Notes under the pieces: generated by a model | Database searches by the model: none | What the model was told of the DNA's origin: nothing | The model's input: the letters and a program-made list of their open reading frames with translations, nothing else | Made by a program: the position numbers and the translations under genes | Shown here: positions 30,060-37,986 of the stretch, piece by piece | How positions within the stretch are numbered: the first letter of the stretch is position 1 | Layout: each line of letters opens with the position of its first letter | NCBI RefSeq assembly: GCF_000156235.1 | Contig: NZ_DS996812.1 | Coordinates: forward strand, 186,001-250,000 | Direction: 5' to 3' | Source: Pseudovibrio sp000156235 | Lineage (GTDB): Bacteria > Pseudomonadota > Alphaproteobacteria > Rhizobiales > Stappiaceae | Length of the DNA stretch: 64,000 nt

Positions 30060-30088
30060 AGATGGGAACGGGCTGAATAAGTTTCAAG
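30060..30088 (-). promoter_or_regulatory. Sigma-32 (RpoH) promoter of hsp20
   Basis: On the minus strand: -35 CTTGAAA (30082-30088), 15 nt, -10 CCCATCT (30060-30066), against consensus CTTGAAA-N11-16-CCCCATNT. The predicted start near 30052 gives a leader of about 155 nt that contains the thermometer. Confidence 0.85.
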
Positions 30089-30241
30089 AGCTTTTTTTCA
30101 AAATAGGTGTTTTTGCTCGTTTGGAGCCCGGATTTTGCAGATTAACAGAACCTGAACGAGGGCTTCTGATCCCGTACATCTGGTGCTTGCTAGTGTCTTC
30201 TTGTGTTGAGGCAATCCCTACTGCCAACAAGGAGAAAACAG

Positions 30242-30610
30242 ATGAATGCTTTGAAGAAAAAAGTTACCGGACTGGCCGCTGCAGCTGTTGTGGCTTTAGG
30301 AGTTTCTGGTGCGGTGGCTCCAGCAAATGCTGCAACCAAGTTTAGTTTTGATGGGCCAAATGTAAGCATTCAGGTGACGCAGGCTCATTATAAGAAGCAG
30401 CGTCACTGGGGGCATGGACAGCATCATGCGTTGAATAAGAAGCAGATCAAGCGTCGGCTGCGTTCCTGGGGCTATCGTAACTTCAAGAAAGTGAAGCGTA
30501 AGGGCGATGTTTACATCGTGAAAGCGAACTGGCAGGGCCATTATCCGGCACGTTTGGTTGTTGACGCTTACAGCGGCTGGATCCTGAAGTACCGCTACCT
30601 GGGGTACTAA
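30242..30610 (+). CDS. Small secreted PepSY-like protein
   Basis: A 122-residue exported protein. Signal peptide: KKK, then a hydrophobic Ala/Val stretch, cleavage near ANA-A at about residue 31. The mature part is basic and rich in His, Lys and Tyr (KKQRHWGHGQHH). It ends in a PepSY-like unit: a helix KKQIKRRLRSWGY, then the strands DVYIVKANW and ARLVVDAYSGWILKYRY. PepSY proteins often inhibit proteases or bind the envelope; no function is assigned. GGAGA lies 6 nt before ATG 30242. It is monocistronic with its own terminator. Confidence 0.8.
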   Translation: MNALKKKVTGLAAAAVVALGVSGAVAPANAATKFSFDGPNVSIQVTQAHYKKQRHWGHGQHHALNKKQIKRRLRSWGYRNFKKVKRKGDVYIVKANWQGHYPARLVVDAYSGWILKYRYLGY

Positions 30611-30647
30611 GCGCGACTGCTGACCTTCTTAATCTGTTTATCCGTCT

Positions 30648-30680
30648 GACCTGCCTTTTTGCGATCAAGGCAGGTCTTTC
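30648..30680 (+). terminator. Intrinsic terminator of the PepSY-like gene
   Basis: GACCTGCCTT / AAGGCAGGTC (10 bp, 9-nt loop) followed by TTT. The T-run is short. Confidence 0.7.
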
Positions 30681-30691
30681 GGCGTCTGGGC

Positions 30692-31330
30692 TTAATAAGC
30701 TGTTTCTTTCAGACGAGCTGGGTAAGCTTTGTCGTAGGCTGCGCCATCAAACTCAACCTTTGAGAGAGACTGTGCCATTTGCCCAGCAGATGGGATCGAC
30801 TTGCGATCAACCTTTGCTTCTTCTGTCCAAAGGCCTGAACGGTAGATGGCTTTTTGACATTGGAAGTAGATGGTGTCGACGGTCACTGTGATGATGGACT
30901 TAGGTAATTTGCCTTCCATCATATGTGCTTCCAGACGAGCTGGATCCGTGGAGATGCTGGCCTTACCGTTAATTCTTACAGTTTCGCCAATACCTGGGAT
31001 CATGAAAAGCAAGGAGACGCGTGGATCTCTTACGATGTTGCGCAGGCTGTCGATGCGGTTGTTGCCGCGGCGGTCCGCAAACTCGATGGTTTTTTCGTCG
31101 ATGACCTTTACAAAACCAGCTGGGTCACCACGTGGAGAACAGTCTGTACCTTCTTCTGCAACAGTCGACAGTGCGAAGAAGGGAGACGCTTCGATAAATG
31201 TTTTATAATGCTCTGAAATGTAGCCAACCTCTTTGTCGATCGAGATTTGCTTGGGGCTGCCATAGAGCTCTTCGAGTTGTTCAATACTTGTGATTTCGTG
31301 GGAAACAGATTTCAGGTCTGCGTCTTGCAT
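30692..31330 (-). CDS. Pyridoxamine-phosphate-oxidase-like (PPOX) FMN flavoprotein
   Basis: A 212-residue member of the split-barrel FMN family (type resembling MSMEG_1061). Conserved parts: FFALSTVAEEGTDCSPRGDPAGFVKV (about 52-77), the DRRGNNRIDSLRNIVRDPRVSLLFMIPG core (about 90-120) and the RINGKASIS strand. Such proteins bind FMN or F420 and reduce small molecules; none is predicted from context. AAGGA lies 8 nt before the ATG. It is divergent from the alpha/beta-hydrolase gene, with about 118 bp between the chosen starts. Confidence 0.86.
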   Translation of the reverse strand: MQDADLKSVSHEITSIEQLEELYGSPKQISIDKEVGYISEHYKTFIEASPFFALSTVAEEGTDCSPRGDPAGFVKVIDEKTIEFADRRGNNRIDSLRNIVRDPRVSLLFMIPGIGETVRINGKASISTDPARLEAHMMEGKLPKSIITVTVDTIYFQCQKAIYRSGLWTEEAKVDRKSIPSAGQMAQSLSKVEFDGAAYDKAYPARLKETAY

Positions 31331-31448
31331 GAAAAATATCCTTAAGTCCGCGCACTGGAACTGAGAAAACTTCCAGAAATTGCGGTTGCGGCGGGTTACC
31401 CGGAGAGGCTATCAAATTGAGTGTGAGAGAACTAGAGGTTACGTGCTG

Positions 31449-32390
31449 ATGCTGCTGGTCGATACGGATTTCAATCGTGTTCCTGAGGGGACCGAGTCTG
31501 GCTTTGTGCAGACGGAAGACAATGTGAAAATCCGTTGGGCACGCTGGGCTCCGACAGGGGCTCCCCTGAAGGGAACAGTGACCATTGTTCAGGGCCGGAC
31601 CGAATTTATTGAGAAATACTTCGAGGTCGTTGAGGAGCTACGCGCACGTGGCTTTTATGTGGTGGCCTTTGATCTGCGCGGGCAGGGTGGTTCAGAGCGG
31701 TTGCTGAAGAATGAGCGACGTGGCCACGTTGAAAGCTTTGATGAATTTGCGCTGGATCTGCACGCTGTTCTCGACAATGTGTCTCTCTCTGATTGTCCCG
31801 GTCCACACTTCCTGCTTGGGCACTCGACAGGTGGGGCTGTGGTTATGCATGCGAACCGGCGTCTCAAAACAAAGATTGATCGTGCCGTTTTAACTGCACC
31901 ACTTGTGGGCCTTGCGATGAGCGGACGGATTCGCAAGTTTGCAGGAGCTTTGGCGAAAAGCCTGGTCTGGGTCGGAATGGGGAACGCGTTTGTTCCGGGT
32001 GGCAACGACAAGATCCTCGTTGACTATGATGGCAATACGCTCACCTCCGATCCTGATCGGTTCAAGCGCATGAACGATATTCTTGAAGCTGCGCCGCAGT
32101 TGGGGCTTGGTTCTCCGACTGTGAGTTGGTTCCGTGCGATGGGTATGGCGACTGAGCGCTTTAAAGAGCCGGAATTTCAGATTGAGTTTGGTGTTCCGTC
32201 CTTGGTGATTGGTGCTGGACGGGATGAAATTGTTTCGACAGATGATGCCGAAGAGCTGTGCCGCTCGTGTCCTGGCATGAGCTTTCTGGAAATTCGAGGA
32301 TCTCGCCATGAGATTTTAATGGAGCGAGATCCTTATCGTGAGCAGTTCTGGGCTGCGTTTGACGCGTTTATTCCCGGAAGTGCTGATTAG
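31449..32390 (+). CDS. Alpha/beta hydrolase, lysophospholipase (PldB/Hydrolase_4) type
   Basis: About 313 residues. The family order is clear: an IVQGRTEFIEKY oxyanion region, FDLRGQGGSER, the nucleophile elbow LLGHSTGGAV (Ser near residue 125), the acid in GAGRDEIVS and the base in RGSRHEIL. This matches PldB-type lysophospholipases or monoacylglycerol lipases, and the substrate is inferred only. Start uncertain: ATG 31449 (or GTG 31443) sits behind AGAGGT, while the frame is open to 31380. Its TAG stop overlaps the convergent hisN stop (shared TTAG). Confidence 0.87.
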   Translation: MLLVDTDFNRVPEGTESGFVQTEDNVKIRWARWAPTGAPLKGTVTIVQGRTEFIEKYFEVVEELRARGFYVVAFDLRGQGGSERLLKNERRGHVESFDEFALDLHAVLDNVSLSDCPGPHFLLGHSTGGAVVMHANRRLKTKIDRAVLTAPLVGLAMSGRIRKFAGALAKSLVWVGMGNAFVPGGNDKILVDYDGNTLTSDPDRFKRMNDILEAAPQLGLGSPTVSWFRAMGMATERFKEPEFQIEFGVPSLVIGAGRDEIVSTDDAEELCRSCPGMSFLEIRGSRHEILMERDPYREQFWAAFDAFIPGSAD

Positions 32391-33178
32391 ACAGCAACGC
32401 TTGCCAGTTTGGTGAGGAGTTCGTCGTGCAGGCGTTTGTCGCCTGTTGCGAGAACCTGACCGCCGTCTGCAGCATTGCCGCCTGTCCAGTTGGTGACGAA
32501 ACCACCAGCGCCTTCGATGATCGGGATAAGAGCCAGAATATCGTAGGTGTTCATGCCTGTTTCGATGACTGCATCAAAGCCAGCTGCTGCCACCATAGCG
32601 TAGCCATAGCAATCCGTGCTGTAGCGGGTGAGGCGGGCTTCTGCGCAGATTGCATCCCAGACAGGGCGTTCAGTCTCCGTGAAGAGTGACGGTTCTGTGG
32701 TTGTGATGATTGCTTCTGACAGAGAGGCGCAGCTGCGTGTTTTCAGTGCTCGCTCGCCCAGAGGGCCGGTCATGAAGGCTTCTTCGCAATTGCCCCAGAA
32801 GCGTTCGCTGTTGTACGGCTGGCTCATAATGCCTTGAGATGCTTTGCCGTTGGTTCTGAGGCCAATCAGTGTGCCCCAGAGCGGTGTGCCACAGATGAAA
32901 GAGCGGGTGCCGTCGACAGGGTCAAGAACCCAGACGTTTTCTGCGTCGTCGCGGGTTCTGCCGTACTCCTCACCGATGATGCCATGATCTGGTCGTTCAG
33001 CTTCCAGAACAGCGCGGATTGCTTCTTCTGCTGAGCGATCAGCGATGGTGACCGGATCAAAACCTGCGTCCAGCTTGTTATCGACCTCATAGCCGCTGCG
33101 GAAATGCTGCATGGTTTTTGCGTCTGCAGCGTCAGCAAGTTTGTGAAGAAAAGCGTAATCAGGATTGGAAGAGGTCAT
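32387..33178 (-). CDS. hisN: Histidinol-phosphate phosphatase (inositol-monophosphatase family)
   Basis: A 263-residue Mg2+-dependent phosphatase. The metal-binding motifs are all there: GEEYG (Glu near 70), WVLDPVDGTRSF (Asp-Pro-x-Asp-Gly-Thr near 85) and NTYDILALIPIIEGAGG near 215. The sequence resembles the HisN branch used for histidine synthesis in alphaproteobacteria more than SuhB-type inositol monophosphatase. The C-terminus overlaps the convergent hydrolase gene by 4 nt. No strong ribosome site is visible before the ATG. Confidence 0.9.
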   Translation of the reverse strand: MTSSNPDYAFLHKLADAADAKTMQHFRSGYEVDNKLDAGFDPVTIADRSAEEAIRAVLEAERPDHGIIGEEYGRTRDDAENVWVLDPVDGTRSFICGTPLWGTLIGLRTNGKASQGIMSQPYNSERFWGNCEEAFMTGPLGERALKTRSCASLSEAIITTTEPSLFTETERPVWDAICAEARLTRYSTDCYGYAMVAAAGFDAVIETGMNTYDILALIPIIEGAGGFVTNWTGGNAADGGQVLATGDKRLHDELLTKLASVAV

Positions 33179-33459
33179 ATCAATTCATCCGGTAGGAGCA
33201 GTCAATTGCCTGCGCACCATAGTCAGGATTTTCAAAAGTGCAAATGCGTAGGACCAACAGACTCATTTTTAACGTGCTGGGAGCGTCTGCGACTTAGTGC
33301 TAGTGCACTGCATGAAACTCATACCAACGTCCATGATCCCTGAAAAATCAGGGTGTTGTCGCAAGGATACAAACTGGCCAATTCGTCTAGGAAAGGTGCG
33401 ATTCCAGTGTTGAGTGCTTGACGTTTTTGCGATGCGGTGCGAGCCTTGTTGCAGCGCGA

Positions 33460-33546
33460 CATTTGGAGTCTGCGCCGCCCTTCGCGAAAGGGTGTTTCCT
33501 CCCTAGACTAGAGGCCGCCTCCCGGATGAGCGCGGCCTTTTTTTTG
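33460..33546 (+). ncRNA. Candidate trans-acting sRNA with two CCUCCC anti-SD motifs
   Basis: A strong terminator stands where no gene ends on this strand. Just upstream is a compact fold: AGTCT (33467) pairs with AGACT (33505), enclosing CCCTT/AAGGG (33478-33492). A single-stranded CCTCCC (33498-33503) follows, and a second CCTCCC sits in the terminator loop (33518-33523). This resembles alphaproteobacterial sRNAs (cuckoo/CcsR, alpha-r14 types) that use CCUCC motifs to mask ribosome sites. The 5' end is a guess; a CTTGAC (33417-33422) could be the -35, but the -10 is poor. Confidence 0.5.
33512..33546 (+). terminator. Strong orphan intrinsic terminator
   Basis: AGGCCGC / GCGGCCT with a 13-nt loop and T8. 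No plus-strand protein gene ends upstream, so it implies an unannotated transcript. Confidence 0.88.
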
Positions 33547-33600
33547 TTAAGTTGTTAATGCTCCCCATCGTAGGAAGGTTGCAGGGCAGGGGAGGAAAAG

Positions 33601-34224
33601 GTGCCAAATTATTTTGAAAGTCCGTTTAAGGGCATTCCGCTTCAGGAGCAGGTGACCAATCCCAACATCATCGTTGGAAAGCATTCTTATTATTCCGGTT
33701 TTTATCACGCCCACAGTTTTGATGAGTGCGCGCGCTATCTGAGTGCTGAGGAGGATGAGCAAGACAAGCTCATCATCGGCTCGTATTGCTCAATTGGGTC
33801 TGGTGCGGTGTTCATGATGGCCGGGAACCAAGGCCATCGGGTAGAGTGGGCTTCGACATTCCCGTTCCATTATTTTGATGAACCTGCGTTTGAGGGGGCA
33901 TTGGATGGCTATAAACCTTCAGGCTCAACGTGCATCGGCAATGATGTCTGGATTGGATCTGAGGCCATGATTATGCCGGGTGTGCAGATCGGAAATGGTG
34001 CCTTGATTGGCAGTCGTGCAGTGGTGACAAAGGATGTTCCTGCTTATGCGGTTGTTGCAGGCAATCCGGCCAAGGTTATCCGTTCCCGCTTTTCAGAGGA
34101 GCAGGTGCAGATGCTTCAGGAGATGAAGTGGTGGGACTGGAACGATGACACTTTGAAAGGGGCCATGCCGCTGCTGTGCTCTTCAGACATCGAGCGGCTT
34201 TACGATTATTGGCTTGGCTTTTAA
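33601..34224 (+). CDS. catB: CatB-type (xenobiotic) O-acetyltransferase
   Basis: A 207-residue left-handed beta-helix (hexapeptide) acetyltransferase of the type B chloramphenicol acetyltransferase family (usual length 209-212). Residues NYFESPFKG..., YYSGFYHAHSFDECARY, the catalytic-His region MAGNQGHRVEWASTFPF (His near 79), GNDVWIGSEAMIMPGV and AMPLLCSSDIERLY follow the CatB pattern almost throughout. It transfers acetyl from acetyl-CoA to hydroxyl groups, including chloramphenicol in known members; the natural substrate is unknown. GTG start with GGAGG 6 nt upstream. No integron attC site or mobility gene is near, so it looks chromosomal and resident. Confidence 0.9.
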   Translation: MPNYFESPFKGIPLQEQVTNPNIIVGKHSYYSGFYHAHSFDECARYLSAEEDEQDKLIIGSYCSIGSGAVFMMAGNQGHRVEWASTFPFHYFDEPAFEGALDGYKPSGSTCIGNDVWIGSEAMIMPGVQIGNGALIGSRAVVTKDVPAYAVVAGNPAKVIRSRFSEEQVQMLQEMKWWDWNDDTLKGAMPLLCSSDIERLYDYWLGF

Positions 34225-34230
34225 GGGATG

Positions 34231-34252
34231 GGCTGCAGTTTATTCTGCAGCC
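34231..34252. repeat. 8-bp inverted repeat between convergent genes
   Basis: GGCTGCAG / CTGCAGCC with a 6-nt loop covers the stop codon of the minus-strand amidohydrolase gene and lies 7 nt after the catB stop. It may end both transcripts, although no long T-run is present. Confidence 0.5.
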
Positions 34253-35244
34253 AATGTTTCTCTGGTGAAGGTTTCTGTCACCATTTCCACCAGTGCAGTC
34301 AAAAACTCCATCAAGTCCTTACGCAGGTCATGGAACCCTGAGTGAGGTTGATGGGCGTGCTCATCCATATAGAGTGCGCGATTGATTTCGACTTGTAGGG
34401 CGTGAATGCCACGCTCAGGTCTGCCGTAGTTTTCAGTGATGTAGCCGCCAGCGTACGGGCGGTTGAGCGCTACGTTGTAGCCCATGTTTTGCAGCAGGCC
34501 GACTGCGCATGATGAGAGCCATGCGGAGCAACTGGTTCCAAAGCGATCTCCAATGACGAAATCGGCTTTGGGGTCGTGGTTTTTGTTGGAGTTGGCGGAG
34601 GGCATGGAATGGCAATCCACCAGGACTGCAAGGCCGAACTTGTCCTGCACGTTATTCAGGAGCCCGCGCAAGGTGTTGTGATAGGGCTTATAGACCCTTT
34701 CAATACGATCCAGACCTTCTTCTGCAGGAATGCGGGTGCGGTAGATCTCGCGGCGTTCGCCAACGATACGAGCGATGGTGCCGAGGCCGCCTGCAACGCG
34801 CAGAGAGCGCGAATTGATGTGCTTTGGGAGTTTGCCTTCGAACATCTTTGGATCGAGCTCATAGGCTTCTCTGTTTACGTCAATATACGCACGCGGGAAG
34901 TTTGCCTTGAGGACCGGAGCTCCGAGGTGCTCAACATCTTTGATAAGAAGATCAACAAAGGCGTCTTCGCTCTGGCGGATCTGTGTGGTGTCCAAACGAG
35001 AGGATTGCAGGAATGACGAAAGGTACGCCCGCCCGGAGTGGGGGCTGTTAAAGACAAAGGGGACAGAATGTTCATCTGGGGAGAGGACCTCAAAAGCGGG
35101 GACCTGATCTCCGGTGCCAAGCGTACTGCTGTAGTTCGCAATGGCTTTAATCTGATGATCTTCCAAAACTGTCACAGAGCTTACATTCCTTAATCGCCGC
35201 AATCCCGCCCAGTATAGAGGGAGATCGCTCCATGGGCCAGACAT
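34240..35244 (-). CDS. N-formylglutamate amidohydrolase family protein
   Basis: Up to 334 residues. The family releases formate from N-formylglutamate (histidine degradation) or related N-acyl amino acids. Typical features: PFVFNSPHSGRAYLSSFL (about 62-79), the metal-site SEDAFVDLLI, FPRAYIDVNRE, AVLVDCHSMPS (His near 225) and the C-terminal ITENYGRPERGIHALQVEINRALYMDE. The true start may be GTG 35175, since residues 1-23 are not conserved and the first ATG lacks a ribosome site. No hut genes are linked. The position next to cpdR is conserved in rhizobia, so the role may be distinct from histidine use. Confidence 0.88.
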   Translation of the reverse strand: MSGPWSDLPLYWAGLRRLRNVSSVTVLEDHQIKAIANYSSTLGTGDQVPAFEVLSPDEHSVPFVFNSPHSGRAYLSSFLQSSRLDTTQIRQSEDAFVDLLIKDVEHLGAPVLKANFPRAYIDVNREAYELDPKMFEGKLPKHINSRSLRVAGGLGTIARIVGERREIYRTRIPAEEGLDRIERVYKPYHNTLRGLLNNVQDKFGLAVLVDCHSMPSANSNKNHDPKADFVIGDRFGTSCSAWLSSCAVGLLQNMGYNVALNRPYAGGYITENYGRPERGIHALQVEINRALYMDEHAHQPHSGFHDLRKDLMEFLTALVEMVTETFTRETLAAE

Positions 35245-35540
35245 TACAAAGTCTGCTTATGAAATAGGCAAGAGATCTCAGAGATTTTACGCAGTTTGCG
35301 GGGGCGGTGTGGCTCTGGACCCTCAGTTAACGCAGAAGTCTCTTCAGAAGTGAACCTGTTTCATTTGTCCCTATTGTTTTGACAGGTATTCCCGAGTAGT
35401 TTCCTGAACCTAACAGCGTACGTTATTCGGAATCTGTCGGATTGCGAGGGGTGAGTGCGTCTGACATATTCTAATAATTTACGGGGCGGCTCTGAGAGGG
35501 GAACCTCGTCGCTGCACCTGGAGTTTTAAGGTTGTCGAAC

Positions 35541-35897
35541 ATGTCTCGAATTCTGCTCGCGGAAGACGATAATGACATGCGCCAGTTCTTGTCCAAGGCA
35601 CTTGAGAAGGCTGGGCACACTGTTGTTTCCTTTGATAACGGAAAGAGCGCATACGAACGCATCTGTGAAGAGCCTTTTGCGCTTTTGCTGACAGACATTG
35701 TGATGCCCGAAATGGACGGGATTGAACTGGCTCGCAAAGCTACTCAGCTTGATCCGGATCTGAAGGTCATGTTCATCACTGGATTTGCTGCTGTTGCGCT
35801 TAATCCTGATTCCAAAGCGCCGCAGGATGCAAAGGTTCTTTCCAAGCCTTTTCACCTAAAGGATCTGGTGCGCGAAGTGGAAAAAATGCTCGTTTAG
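35541..35897 (+). CDS. cpdR: CpdR-like single-domain response regulator
   Basis: A 118-residue receiver domain without output domain. The phosphorylated Asp is in LLLTDIVMPEMDGIEL (near 52), the acidic pocket in LAEDDNDMRQFL, the switch Thr in FITGFAAVALNPDS and the Lys in VLSKPFHLKDL. Nearly the whole sequence follows CpdR of Caulobacter and Sinorhizobium. There the unphosphorylated form localises ClpXP to the pole and promotes CtrA degradation, with phosphate from CckA-ChpT. ATG 35541 is preferred to TTG 35532. The tRNA-Val gene follows 130 nt later, the usual neighbour in rhizobia. Confidence 0.94.
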   Translation: MSRILLAEDDNDMRQFLSKALEKAGHTVVSFDNGKSAYERICEEPFALLLTDIVMPEMDGIELARKATQLDPDLKVMFITGFAAVALNPDSKAPQDAKVLSKPFHLKDLVREVEKMLV

Positions 35898-36030
35898 TCA
35901 GTTTTTAGGGGCGAATGTGGAAAGAGACAGCAAATTTCCAATTTTGGACTTGCACGTTCTCCAGATTCCTCTTATACGCCTCTCCACCGCAGCGTTGAAG
36001 CGCTGACGGACGAGCTTCTTTGAAAGTTTC

Positions 36031-36105
<75 letters not shown>

Positions 36106-36216
36106 TTTTTCGTCGGTTAACATCTTGGATGTATATCCGGCGGAGCGGGTCCTGATCTCAGGTCCAGCGCCGCTTCTTTAAGAATGCAGCGCGGCGAGAT
36201 CAGAGGCTGTACACTG

Positions 36217-36238
36217 GAGGCGCTTAGCGCCTCTTTTC
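36217..36238 (+). terminator. Intrinsic terminator after tRNA-Val
   Basis: GAGGCGC / GCGCCTC around TTA, followed by T4. It separates the tRNA from rpmJ. Confidence 0.75.
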
Positions 36239-36297
36239 ACTGGCGGATCGTGGTACTTCAGGATCCCTAAGTATTGTCCCTAACCGGGGGTAGGATA

Positions 36298-36423
36298 ATG
36301 AAGATTAAGAACTCTCTTAAGGCACTCATGGGCCGCCATCGTGATAACCGCATGGTACGCCGCAAGGGTCGCGTTTACATCATCAACAAAAAGAACCCAC
36401 GCTTTAAAGCACGTCAGGGTTAA
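36298..36423 (+). CDS. rpmJ: Ribosomal protein bL36, 41-residue zinc-free form
   Basis: 41 codons: MKIKNSLKALMGRHRDNR, then MVRRKGRVYIINKKNPRF and KARQG. The four zinc ligands (three Cys, one His) of the classic 37-38-residue L36 are absent, as in the YkgO-type form, which in alphaproteobacteria is the usual sole copy. It binds 23S rRNA in the large subunit. GGGGG lies 7-8 nt before the ATG. It ends at a strong terminator. It is too short for many gene finders. Confidence 0.97.
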   Translation: MKIKNSLKALMGRHRDNRMVRRKGRVYIINKKNPRFKARQG

Positions 36424-36484
36424 GTTTGTTGCGCTGATTTGAAATAAAACAGCGCGAAAAACCCTTGGTTCTAAGAGTTGCAAG

Positions 36485-36526
36485 CCGCGTAGCAAAAGTG
36501 AGATGCTTTTGCTATGCGGTTTTTTT
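36485..36526 (+). terminator. Strong terminator of rpmJ, overlapping the next start codon
   Basis: CCGCGTAGCAAAAG / CTTTTGCTATGCGG (14 bp with one G-T pair, 7-nt loop), then T7. The ATG of the TPR gene (36514) lies in its right arm. Confidence 0.93.
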
Positions 36527-37356
36527 CGTTTGAACGCCCAAACAGCTTCGCTTCAGGAGCACTCAGGTTTCTGTTCAATAGACTTTCCGGATTTTCTGGA
36601 AGGGCCTCTTTCTCTCGACATTCTGACTGGTTAAGGCGCTCTGCCGTGGCAGGTAGTGCAGCAGCACTGGTATGTCTGTTGATCACTGGTGGTTCTGTGG
36701 CCTTTGAGCGTGATGGCTCTACAGGGCGCTCAGATCTGCAGGTGGTGCGCGGATTGCCAGATGGGCATCCAAAGCTCAACATGGGGCCGGATGCGGTTCT
36801 TGATGGGCCTGCTGGCGGGCCTGCTCAGATTGGGCGGTCGGCGCCTGGTCACGGACATTCTGCGCATTATACGCGTCAGCAATTGTTGGATGCGCTCTTT
36901 CTGGAGCTTAGGGATGCTGACACGTTGGGAGACGCTCAGGCGATTTCACGCCGCATCCATAGCCTTTTCATGCAGTCAGGGAGCCATACGCTGGATCTGC
37001 TCATGATGCGCTCTGCGCGGGCTATTGAGGGCAAGGAATACGGTTTGGCGTTGGATCTGCTGGATGCGGTGGTTCGTCTTGATCCCGGATATGTAGAGGG
37101 ATGGAACCGACGGGCGACGGTGCATTTCCTGAAGGAAGATCTGGGACGTTCTCTTGCGGATATTGAACAGGTGCTGCGGATTGAGCCACGGCATTATCCG
37201 GCGCTCTCTGGCTTTGCCATGATCCTTAGAAAGACAGGTGAGAATGAGAAGGCGCTGGAGGTGTTCCAGCATGTGCTGAGCATCTATCCGTTGTTGGAGA
37301 ATGCTCAGGACGCCGTTAAAAGCCTGCGTGAGGAACTGTGGGGGCAGTATCACTAG
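36514..37356 (+). CDS. Tetratricopeptide-repeat protein, membrane-anchored or exported
   Basis: Up to 280 residues. A basic N-terminal part leads to one hydrophobic segment (about 43-63, AVAGSAAALVCLLITGGSVA), then a Gly-rich linker. At least three TPR units cover about 150-275, with LDLLDAVVRLDPGYVEGWNRRATVHFLKED and two more repeats of the LxxxPxxxxA type. It would display protein-binding repeats in the periplasm. The start is doubtful: the only in-frame ATG before the helix sits inside the rpmJ terminator and has no good ribosome site, and no later ATG or GTG leaves a positively charged N-terminus. Confidence 0.8.
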   Translation: MRFFSFERPNSFASGALRFLFNRLSGFSGRASFSRHSDWLRRSAVAGSAAALVCLLITGGSVAFERDGSTGRSDLQVVRGLPDGHPKLNMGPDAVLDGPAGGPAQIGRSAPGHGHSAHYTRQQLLDALFLELRDADTLGDAQAISRRIHSLFMQSGSHTLDLLMMRSARAIEGKEYGLALDLLDAVVRLDPGYVEGWNRRATVHFLKEDLGRSLADIEQVLRIEPRHYPALSGFAMILRKTGENEKALEVFQHVLSIYPLLENAQDAVKSLREELWGQYH

Positions 37357-37367
37357 CAGGTGGGGTT

Positions 37368-37907
37368 TTAGCCCAGAATGCGATCAGCGGCTCTTGTGAT
37401 GCCGTCTTTATATTCCGCGTAGCTTGAGACTGTGAGAGACAGCCCTTTGGCGAGGGTGAAGAGGATGAAAGCATCATCTTCCGCTTGATCTTTGGTGCGG
37501 TCGTCATAACTCTCAACAATGACATCAGCGATTTTGAGCATGACCTGGGGCATCAGGCCTTTGCCGACGGATGACATGACCTGCTCACCCATCTGAACCA
37601 GCTCAGCGCCATGTACAGAGTTTCGCATCAGGTCGACGTGCTGACCAATGATAGTGTCTAATGCGCTCAGGATGCGGGACTTAGTGTCATCTGACTTTTC
37701 TTCAAGGATTTCCAGTGCTTGAAGACCGATCTCTTCAGAGTATTCCTCGATTATGGTCTGGAACAGCTCTTCCTTACTTCCAAACTTTTTATAGAGCGAT
37801 TGGCGTGAGAGGCCGACCGCGTTTGCAACGTCACCGACTGAAGTCTTCCGAAAGCCGTATTGAGCGAAAACACCCAGCGCCTTCTTTTTGTCAAAGTTTG
37901 TTTTCAT
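37368..37907 (-). CDS. TetR/AcrR family transcriptional repressor
   Basis: 179 residues. The N-terminal helix-turn-helix is at about 18-50: FRKTSVGDVANAVGLSRQSLYKKFGSKEELF. The C-terminal ligand-binding half has no family I recognise. It is divergent from the short-chain dehydrogenase gene, with an ideal inverted repeat in the shared 79-bp promoter region, so it very probably represses both itself and that gene until an unknown small molecule binds. Confidence 0.92.
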   Translation of the reverse strand: MKTNFDKKKALGVFAQYGFRKTSVGDVANAVGLSRQSLYKKFGSKEELFQTIIEEYSEEIGLQALEILEEKSDDTKSRILSALDTIIGQHVDLMRNSVHGAELVQMGEQVMSSVGKGLMPQVMLKIADVIVESYDDRTKDQAEDDAFILFTLAKGLSLTVSSYAEYKDGITRAADRILG

Positions 37908-37915
37908 GTTTACCT

Positions 37916-37945
37916 AGTTGACAATTATAGTTCATATTGTCAACT
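37916..37945. promoter_or_regulatory. Predicted TetR operator with overlapping divergent -35 elements
   Basis: Perfect 10-bp arms AGTTGACAAT and ATTGTCAACT are separated by 10 bp. Each arm contains TTGACA, a consensus -35 hexamer, one for each direction, so a bound repressor would block both promoters. Confidence 0.85.
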
Positions 37946-37986
37946 TTGTTATGCAGCAGAGTGAGTGCTGCGTATTGGAGAATGAA

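Noticed and set aside
33601..34224. catB as an integron cassette
   Set aside because: No attC-like element or integrase; sits between backbone genes.
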